From positions 1 to 15,151 of the forward strand of contig CAIOSS010000777.1 in the NCBI GenBank assembly GCA_903860995.1: DNA of 15,151 nucleotides, read 5' to 3'. Under the pieces are notes generated by a model. The model did not search any database. It worked only from the letters and a program-made list of their open reading frames with translations, and was not told the DNA's origin. The position numbers and the translations under genes were made by a program. The stretch comes from an uncultured delta proteobacterium (GTDB taxonomy: Bacteria; Myxococcota_A; Polyangia; Polyangiales; Ga0077539). Shown here in pieces: positions 1 to 6,094 of this stretch. Position 1 is the stretch's first letter, and every line of letters starts with the position of its first letter.

Positions 1-17
1 ATCACCCTGATCCCGCT

Positions 18-92
18 GCGGGCATAACTCAGCGGTAGAGTGCGACCTTCACACGGTCGAAGTCGTAGGTTCAAGTCCTACTGCCCGCACCA
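18..92 (+). tRNA. tRNA-Val (anticodon CAC), CCA encoded
   Basis: A full cloverleaf can be folded by hand. The acceptor stem GCGGGCA (18-24) pairs with TGCCCGC (82-88). The D stem is ACTC/GAGT with loop AGCGGTA. The anticodon stem CGACC/GGTCG closes loop TTCACAC, giving anticodon CAC at 50-52, which reads the valine codon GUG. The T stem GTAGG/CCTAC closes loop TTCAAGT. The discriminator base is A89 and the terminal CCA (90-92) is encoded in the DNA. All stems are fully paired, so the gene looks intact. No second tRNA is adjacent, and no integrase is seen next to it. Confidence 0.95.
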
Positions 93-96
93 AACA

Positions 97-114
97 TTCG
101 CTCTGGGGAGCGAA
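97..114 (+). terminator. Hairpin just downstream of tRNA-Val
   Basis: TTCGCTC (97-103) and GAGCGAA (108-114) form a perfect 7-bp stem with the 4-nt loop TGGG, five bases after the tRNA 3' end. It could end the tRNA transcript or mark a 3' processing boundary. There is no T-run after it, so it is not a classical intrinsic terminator. The rest of the gap, up to 333, shows no gene or other recognisable element. Confidence 0.35.
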
Positions 115-333
115 GCAGTCCATGATCAGCCCCTGGAGTGGGCGCCTGTGAGGTGTACCCCCAGGGTAGCCCGCCACGGGCCCCCTCCGGGTCGATGCGG
201 ACCATCAGCGCGACGCGCTCGGCCAGGCCCTTCCACCCCAACCTGGGCCGCGCGGACGGCCATCCATCGCCCCAAGACGCCGTGAAGCCACGTCGCCATC
301 CCAACTCCGCACCCCTGTCGAGAAGGCTCTTGG

Positions 334-2280
334 CTACTGAAGGTATCCCGACGCTGCCAGCAGCGCGACCGCCACGCCCATAAGGCTCTCGCCCGCGATG
401 ATGCCGCTCGCGATGGGGATCGTGTACGCCTCCGCGCGCTTCTCATTTCGCTTCATCCAGAGCGCCGCAAGTACGGCCCCGATGAACATCGAGATGCTGT
501 TGAAGGCCGGGATCACGAGCGCGAGCCCGAGGCCCATCGCCGACGGCATGTACTTCTTGTGCTTCGGGAAGCTGAGCTCCAGCAACGGGAGTGCGAGCCC
601 GATGAGCGCGCCCACGAGCATCGCCCAACGTGCCGTCGGGTGGAGCGAGTGCACGCCGCGCGCGAGCACCTCGGCGACGCCGCGCCACACCTGCGCCGAG
701 GGGGCCGGGAATCGATCGCTCCCAAGGATCGCCGGGTTGGGCACCAGCTTGTAGAAGGCCGGCACCACCACGAGCGTACCCACGACCGTCCCGCTGAGCT
801 GCGCGAGGAACTGCTTCCGGGGGTTGGCGCCGAGGAGGTAGCCCGACTTCAGGTCCGTGAGCAGGTCGGCCGCGCTGCCCGCGGCGCCCGCCGTGATGCT
901 CGCGGTCATCAAGTTGGTCGTGAGGTTGGACGGCGCGAGCGCCCCGTAGGTGAGTTGGGTGATCTTGCCCATCGCCCCCACCGGGGTGGTGTCGGTCTCG
1001 CCCGTCGCGCGGCACGCCACGATGGCCAGGACAAAGGAGAGCGCCACCGCCAGCACTGAGAGCCACGGGGCGATGCCGAAGGCGAAGTACCCTACGATCA
1101 CCAGCCCGATCGTCGCGAAGGCCATGCCCCCGACGAACCAGGTCGGCGGCACCTCGATGCGCTCCATCGGGTCTTCGTCTGGCTCGACCAGGGCGGCCTC
1201 GCGGAAGGCCCCCTCGCCGGCCGTGGCCTTCGCCGCCTTGGCCCGCGAAAACGCCTTGCCGAGCCCGCTGAAGGCGCGGATCACGGTGCGCCACTGGAGC
1301 GCGAAGGAGAGCAGCCCCGAGGTCACCATGATGGCCGCGCCGGGCCAGAGGCTCCACGTCACGATGCCGCGGTAACCGAGCCGGGTGATGCCGCCGAGCT
1401 CGAAGATGCGCGGCGCGATGACACCGTAGTTGATGAGCGACGCGACCAGCATCGTCGCCGTGGTGCGCAGCCCCATCATGGCGCCCGCAGCGACGAGGAT
1501 GAGCGAACCCTCGAAGCCGATGGTGTACTGCATCGCGGGCCGACCCGAGATCGTCAGGAAGGGAATGGGCAGCGTCGAGGGGATCTTCGAGAGCCGCGTG
1601 AGCACGGCCAGGAGGCCGGTGTGCGTCGCCGCGTGGGCGTCGCGCAGCCAGGCCACCACGGCCCCCATGCCCATCGTCCAGAAGAGCGCGCGGGCCTTCG
1701 CCTTCGCCTCACCACCGGTGCCGTAGAGCGAGCGAAGCGTCTCCGCTGCCGCCATGCCCGACGGGAACTTCAACTGCTCGATGTTGATCATCTGGCGCTT
1801 CATGGGAATCGCCATGACGGTGCCGAGGATCGCCAGCAGGAAGGTCCAGGCCGTGAGCGTCCAGAAGGGGAGGTGGTGGCCCTGGACGAGGAGCAGCGCG
1901 CAGATGGCGGACACCATCGTGCCGCCGGTGGAGTAGCCCGCCGACGAGGCCGTCGACGCCATCGCGTTGTTCTCCAGGATCGACATGTTCGACCCGAAGA
2001 CCTTCGGCGCGACCGTGCTCAACACCGAGTACACGGTGAACGACAGGATGCACGCAGTGATGGCGACCCCGAGGCCCCAGCCGGTCTTCAGTCCCACGTA
2101 GAGGTTGGAGAGCGCCATGAGGGAGCCCAGCAGCGAGCCCATGATGAACGAGCGCAGCGTGAACTGCGGCACCCGGTCGCCCTGGTACACGTCCCGGAAC
2201 CATCGGATCTCCGCCTCCGATGCGCTGCTTGGCGCGGCCTCGGGGGAGGGGACGGGCGTCGGCGGGACCTCGGTGCTCAT
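334..2280 (-). CDS. OPT family oligopeptide transporter
   Basis: This 648-residue polytopic inner-membrane protein belongs to the oligopeptide transporter (OPT) superfamily. Prokaryotic members are thought to import small peptides or metal chelates by secondary transport; the substrate here is unknown. Conserved family segments are visible: NLYVGLKTGW (59-68), ENNAMASTASSAGY (103-116), NIEQLKFPSG (166-175), TGETDTTPVGAMGK (426-439), GANPRKQF (484-491) and ASGIIAGESLMGV (624-636) just before the C terminus. The first about 30 residues are Pro/Ser/Ala/Glu-rich and probably cytoplasmic. A charged loop lies at about 334-380 between hydrophobic blocks. The length fits the bacterial branch of the family. 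The ATG start is directly preceded by a TACGAT-like -10 element rather than a Shine-Dalgarno. It is the last gene of a minus-strand run, 51 bp after larB. Confidence 0.93.
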   Translation of the reverse strand: MSTEVPPTPVPSPEAAPSSASEAEIRWFRDVYQGDRVPQFTLRSFIMGSLLGSLMALSNLYVGLKTGWGLGVAITACILSFTVYSVLSTVAPKVFGSNMSILENNAMASTASSAGYSTGGTMVSAICALLLVQGHHLPFWTLTAWTFLLAILGTVMAIPMKRQMINIEQLKFPSGMAAAETLRSLYGTGGEAKAKARALFWTMGMGAVVAWLRDAHAATHTGLLAVLTRLSKIPSTLPIPFLTISGRPAMQYTIGFEGSLILVAAGAMMGLRTTATMLVASLINYGVIAPRIFELGGITRLGYRGIVTWSLWPGAAIMVTSGLLSFALQWRTVIRAFSGLGKAFSRAKAAKATAGEGAFREAALVEPDEDPMERIEVPPTWFVGGMAFATIGLVIVGYFAFGIAPWLSVLAVALSFVLAIVACRATGETDTTPVGAMGKITQLTYGALAPSNLTTNLMTASITAGAAGSAADLLTDLKSGYLLGANPRKQFLAQLSGTVVGTLVVVPAFYKLVPNPAILGSDRFPAPSAQVWRGVAEVLARGVHSLHPTARWAMLVGALIGLALPLLELSFPKHKKYMPSAMGLGLALVIPAFNSISMFIGAVLAALWMKRNEKRAEAYTIPIASGIIAGESLMGVAVALLAASGYLQ

Positions 2281-2294
2281 GCGCGCGATCGTAG
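2278..2294 (-). promoter_or_regulatory. Possible leaderless promoter of the OPT gene
   Basis: Read on the minus strand, CTACGATCGCGCGCATG ends in the OPT start codon. TACGAT resembles a sigma-70 -10 hexamer (4 of 6 matches, with the key first T, A and last T present). It ends 7 nt before the ATG, which would put the transcription start at or next to the A of ATG. No Shine-Dalgarno is present, and no convincing -35 is seen at 17 nt. The identical 17 bp occur at the start of the small lipoprotein gene (5994-6010), which is the main reason for taking the site seriously. Confidence 0.35.
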
Positions 2295-2331
2295 ACGCAA
2301 CGCCCGGCCCGGTGGCCCCAGAAATGTCCCC

Positions 2332-3093
2332 TCAGTAGCGGGCTGCGCTCTGGAGGATGCGCGCCGCCGCGAAGGCCGCGCCGAAGCCGTTGTCGATGTT
2401 GCAGACGGTCACACCGGAGGCGCAGCTTGTGAGCATCGACGCGAGCGCCGCGAGGCCGCCGAGGGCGGCACCGTAACCCACCGAGGTGGGCACCGCGATC
2501 ACCGGGATGGAGACCATTCCACCTACGGCGCTCGGGAGGGCGCCCTCCATTCCGGCGACGACGATGGCCACCGCGCAGCGGTCGAAGACCGAGCGTCGCG
2601 CGAGCAGGCGGTGCACCCCCGCGACGCCGACGTCGTACAAGCGCTCGACCGAGGCGCCCATCATCCGCAGGGTCTCGCAGGCCTCCTCGGCGACGGGCGC
2701 GTCGGAGGTGCCCGCGCAAACCACCGCCACGGGGCTCTTGCCGAGCGTCGGGATGGCGTGCGACTCGAGGGTCGCGATGCGGGCTACTGCGTGGTAGCGC
2801 ACCGCCGGGAGCCGCGCGCGCACCGCCTCGGCCTTGGCCGCGTCGACGCGGGTGATGAGCACGTTGACGTCCCGCCGCGCGAGCTCTTCGGCGATGCCGA
2901 TGATCTGGTCGGGTGTCTTGCCCTCGCCGAGGATCACCTCCGGAACGCCCTGGCGCAGCGCCCGGTGGTGGTCGACCATCGCGTAGCCGAGATCGACGAA
3001 GGGGAGGTCGCGCAGGCCCGCCATCGCGGCCTCGACGGTCACTCCGCCGGCGCCGACCTGCTCAAGCAATTCCCGGAGCTTCTTGGGGTCCAT
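2332..3093 (-). CDS. larB: LarB, nickel-pincer cofactor biosynthesis
   Basis: LarB carboxylates the pyridinium ring of nicotinic acid adenine dinucleotide and hydrolyses the product to a pyridinium dicarboxylate mononucleotide. This is the first step toward the nickel-pincer cofactor of lactate racemase (LarA) and related enzymes. The 253-residue sequence has the usual length, with an N-terminal helical part and a C-terminal AIR-carboxylase-like (PurE-type) domain. Diagnostic segments are GTSDAPVAEEA (128-138), YDVGVAGVHRLL (153-164), AGMEGALPSAVGG (180-192), PTSVGYGA (202-209) and TSCASGVTVCNIDNGFG (222-238). C224 lies where the family's catalytic cysteine is expected (inferred from the motif). 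The ATG lies 13 bp after the SDR stop, so cotranscription is likely. No larA, larC or larE is present in the window. Confidence 0.93.
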   Translation of the reverse strand: MDPKKLRELLEQVGAGGVTVEAAMAGLRDLPFVDLGYAMVDHHRALRQGVPEVILGEGKTPDQIIGIAEELARRDVNVLITRVDAAKAEAVRARLPAVRYHAVARIATLESHAIPTLGKSPVAVVCAGTSDAPVAEEACETLRMMGASVERLYDVGVAGVHRLLARRSVFDRCAVAIVVAGMEGALPSAVGGMVSIPVIAVPTSVGYGAALGGLAALASMLTSCASGVTVCNIDNGFGAAFAAARILQSAARY

Positions 3094-3106
3094 CGGTGCG
3101 CAGTAT

Positions 3107-3861
<755 letters not shown>

Positions 3862-3865
<4 letters not shown>

Positions 3866-4446
3866 GGCAATGCGCTCCTTGGCGCGACGGGGATGAGCCA
3901 GCGCCGGAGCACCGCGCGAATCAGCGGCGTGGCGTGGAGGTAGACCCCAGGGAGCCAGAGTGGCACCCCCCAGAGGTCGGGATGTCGGTAGTGAAACGCT
4001 CCGGTCGAGGCGAGCAGGGCCTCGAACATCGTGCCGCCGAGGGCGAACTGAAGCCCGCTCGCGCCGAGGCCCGGCGCACCGAGCGACCAGCAGCGCAGCC
4101 CGAACACCGCGACGTAGGCGACGAGCAGCGCGCGGGGCCAGTGCTGGAGCGGGCCGCTCAGGGCGTAGGCGAGGGCCATCCAGGCGAGGGCCATCGCGGC
4201 CTCACGGGTGCCCCAGCGGTCGCGAGGGCCATCGGTGAGGTCGCGGCGATACCCGAGCTTACGAGCCCAGGTGACGTACCCGAGGAGCCCGACCAGCGTC
4301 GCTACGGCGAAGAGGGCGGGCACCCACGGGGCCTGCCCGAACATCGACCCGTCGCGATAGGTGAGCACGCCGAAGCGCACGTGCAGCTGGTCGAGCAGCG
4401 TGCAGAGCACCGAGCCGAACACGATCGCGAGGAGCCAGCGTGACAC
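3862..4446 (-). CDS. INSIG-like polytopic membrane protein
   Basis: This hydrophobic protein of 194 residues has about six predicted membrane segments (roughly 4-20, 40-59, 83-100, 104-120, 130-150 and 158-175). The motif QAPWVPALF (38-46) and the C-terminal FHYRHPDLWGVPLWLPGVYL (151-170) resemble the WVP segment and the Y-x-x-PD ... WLP end of the INSIG family. In animals INSIG regulates sterol synthesis; a mycobacterial homologue has a known structure and binds lipid. The function in this bacterium is unknown, and the assignment rests on recalled motif similarity. The start is GTG with no strong Shine-Dalgarno. The gene heads the minus-strand run and overlaps the SDR gene by 4 bp, so a lipid-related role for the pair is possible. 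It diverges from the hydrolase at 4499 across 52 bp. Confidence 0.6.
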
Positions 4447-4498
4447 GTGGGATTCAGGCTTGTTGTACCGTGCGGGCGAAGGAGCTGGGAAGCGACGA

Positions 4499-5404
4499 AT
4501 GCCCGAAGAGATCCTGGAGACGAGCGTGGTGGCGAACGGCGTGCGGTTCCACTACGCCACGCAGGGCAGCGGCCCGCTGGTGCTGCTGGTGCACGGGTTT
4601 CCGGAGCGCTGGTTCTCCTGGCGGCGGCAGATTCCTGCGCTCGCCGCGGCGGGCTACCGGGTGGTGGCGCCCGACCTGCGCGGCTACGGCCTGAGCGACA
4701 AGCCGACGGACGGGTACGAGATCACCAACCTGGCGCTCGACATCGCCCGGCTCATCCCCGCGCTCGGCGCGGACCAGGCCACGGTGATCGGTCACGACTG
4801 GGGCGGCGCGATCACCTGGGAGACCGTGAGCCGCCACCCCGAGGTGGTCTCCCGCTTCGCGGTGCTCAACTGCCCCCACGCCGACGTGATGCGACGGACG
4901 CTCCTGCGCTCGTCCGAGCAGCTCCGCCGGAGCTGGTACATGTTCGCGTTCAACGTCCCGTGGCTGCCCGAGCGCCTCATCGCGCGCGACGGCGGGGCCA
5001 GCCTGGCGAAGATGTTCAGGTCGATGGCGGTCGACCGCCGCAACTTCACGGCGGAGGCGCTGGCGCCCTACCGCGCGAGCGTCGCGCGGCCGGAGGACGT
5101 CGCGCCGATGCTGGAGTACTACCGTCAGGCGATACGTCTGGCGCTACGCCCTTCAAAGGTTGAGCCCTACCCCGTCATCGACCGGCCGGGCCTGCTGCTC
5201 TGGGCCGAGGAGGACAAGGCGCTCGGCCTCGAGCTGCTCGCACCGCACTCCCGCGTCGCGCGCGACCTGCGCATCCAGCGCATCCCCGGGTGCGGGCACT
5301 TCTCGATGCTGGAGCAGCCCGAGGCCGTCAATCGACATCTCCTCCACTGGCTGGAGGAGACCGACGTCACTGCAGTGCGAAGCGCCGCGCCGCCATCGGC
5401 GTGA
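4499..5404 (+). CDS. Alpha/beta hydrolase, epoxide hydrolase type
   Basis: This 301-residue cytoplasmic alpha/beta-hydrolase-fold enzyme has the signature of soluble epoxide hydrolases, which open epoxides to diols through a covalent aspartyl ester. The oxyanion motif HGFPE is at 32-36. The nucleophile is D100 in GHDWGG (98-103), the acid is D239 and the base is H267 in GCGHFS, completing an Asp-Asp-His triad. Lid tyrosines that would polarise the epoxide are probably Y147 (SWYMF) and Y207 or Y208 (EYYR). A haloalkane dehalogenase is the main alternative, but the HGFPE motif and the lid tyrosines favour an epoxide hydrolase. The ATG at 4499 was chosen because homology begins there. The frame is open further upstream, but that part lies over the divergent INSIG-like gene. 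An AAGGAG sequence lies about 14 nt upstream, which is a long spacing. The 3' end overlaps the convergent lipoprotein gene by 38 bp. Confidence 0.9.
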   Translation: MPEEILETSVVANGVRFHYATQGSGPLVLLVHGFPERWFSWRRQIPALAAAGYRVVAPDLRGYGLSDKPTDGYEITNLALDIARLIPALGADQATVIGHDWGGAITWETVSRHPEVVSRFAVLNCPHADVMRRTLLRSSEQLRRSWYMFAFNVPWLPERLIARDGGASLAKMFRSMAVDRRNFTAEALAPYRASVARPEDVAPMLEYYRQAIRLALRPSKVEPYPVIDRPGLLLWAEEDKALGLELLAPHSRVARDLRIQRIPGCGHFSMLEQPEAVNRHLLHWLEETDVTAVRSAAPPSA

Positions 5405-5996
5405 AGGGCCCCGCGCCCACCCCGATCTGCCCGTTGTTGAAGAGCGCCGTGTAGACCGTGAGCTCCACGGTGCGTCCGCCGCCGCCCGCCACGAGGATGC
5501 CCCAGTCTCGCGCGTCCGGCGTCCAGGAGGTCGCCGACTGCTGGCGGCGCAGCACCGTCGCCCCGGCGACGCGGAAGCGCAGCTCGTAGGCGCGGCCCGA
5601 AAAAGGCTCGCAGTGCGCTTCGGCCTCGGGGATGAAGGTGGTCCAACGGCGGAGCTCATCGGCCAGGGTCATGGCGCGGGGCGCACGGAGGCGGGGGCGG
5701 GAGGCGACCGGTGCCGTCCACGCGAACGTGAAGGGCGTCGCTCGCGGGATGCTCTGGCCCTGGGGAGGCGCCGTCCCGGACGGCGCACGGGGCTCCTGCG
5801 CGGAGGCCCGATTGGTGATCGCGTCATCGAGCACGGTGCAGGCCTCGTCGGAGAAGAGATCCGGGCCCGCGGAGCAGTTGGGCAGGCTGACCTGCAGGGG
5901 GTCGCCGCACGCCGGGGCGACCGGGATGTCGTCGTGGCCACAACCGACCGCCAGAGCCAGGAACACCACGAGCGGGGACATCGGGAGCGTGCGCAT
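5367..5996 (-). CDS. Small lipoprotein of unknown function
   Basis: The product has 209 residues. The N terminus MRTLPMSPLVVFLALAVGC is a lipoprotein signal peptide with lipobox AVGC, so C19 should be lipidated and the protein anchored in the envelope. Mature Cys residues at 30, 41, 53 and 129 could form disulfides. From about residue 88 the sequence alternates in beta-strand fashion (for example FAWTAP, YELRFRV, TVELTVYTALF), suggesting a beta-sandwich. I do not recognise a named family; similar short lipoproteins are common in Myxococcota. The ATG at 5996 was chosen because it places the signal peptide at the N terminus, although the frame is open further upstream. It is transcribed divergently from the Cys-rich lipoprotein at 6095, and its 3' end overlaps the hydrolase gene. 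Confidence 0.72.
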   Translation of the reverse strand: MRTLPMSPLVVFLALAVGCGHDDIPVAPACGDPLQVSLPNCSAGPDLFSDEACTVLDDAITNRASAQEPRAPSGTAPPQGQSIPRATPFTFAWTAPVASRPRLRAPRAMTLADELRRWTTFIPEAEAHCEPFSGRAYELRFRVAGATVLRRQQSATSWTPDARDWGILVAGGGGRTVELTVYTALFNNGQIGVGAGPFTPMAARRFALQ

Positions 5997-6010
5997 GCGC
6001 GCGATCGTAG
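5994..6010 (-). promoter_or_regulatory. Possible leaderless promoter of the small lipoprotein
   Basis: The minus-strand sequence CTACGATCGCGCGCATG is identical over 17 bp to that at the OPT start (2278-2294). It has the same TACGAT to ATG distance of 7 nt and again no Shine-Dalgarno. The flanks on both sides differ, so this is a short conserved block at the start codon and not part of a longer duplication. It may be a leaderless -10 promoter or a binding site. Confidence 0.35.
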
Positions 6011-6071
6011 CGGCACTTCTTCCGCGCGCCAGATGACACCTTGACGCAGGACGGAAGAGGGGATCGCCCTC

Positions 6072-6080
6072 TGTTATGGT
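6072..6080 (+). promoter_or_regulatory. Possible extended -10 promoter of the Cys-rich lipoprotein
   Basis: TGTTATGGT fits an extended -10 (TG-N-TATGGT, 4 of 6 matches to TATAAT). A transcription start near 6087 would leave only a few bases before the GTG at 6095. TTGACG at 6041-6046 looks like a -35 but lies 28 nt upstream, too far to act with it. An extended -10 can work without a -35. Confidence 0.3.
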
Positions 6081-6089
6081 TGCGCAACC
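6078..6089. promoter_or_regulatory. 12-bp perfect palindrome, candidate operator
   Basis: GGTTGCGCAACC is its own reverse complement. It sits between the divergent small lipoprotein and Cys-rich lipoprotein genes. It overlaps the end of the proposed -10 and the likely start of transcription, a usual position for a repressor site. No regulator gene is next to it, so the cognate protein is unknown. Confidence 0.35.
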
Positions 6090-6094
6090 TCCCC

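Noticed and set aside
18..92. tRNA-Val as an integration site of a genomic island
   Set aside because: No integrase, no direct repeat of the tRNA 3' end elsewhere in the window that I could find, and the neighbouring genes look like core chromosome.
4447..4498. Divergent promoter elements between the INSIG-like gene and the hydrolase
   Set aside because: TTGTAC/TACAAC-like hexamers exist, but none has a paired element at a sensible distance; a promoter must be near but cannot be placed.
6041..6046. TTGACG as the -35 of the Cys-rich lipoprotein promoter, or its TTG as the start codon
   Set aside because: As a -35 it is 28 nt from the best -10. As a start it lacks a ribosome site and would put about 30 non-signal residues ahead of the lipoprotein signal.
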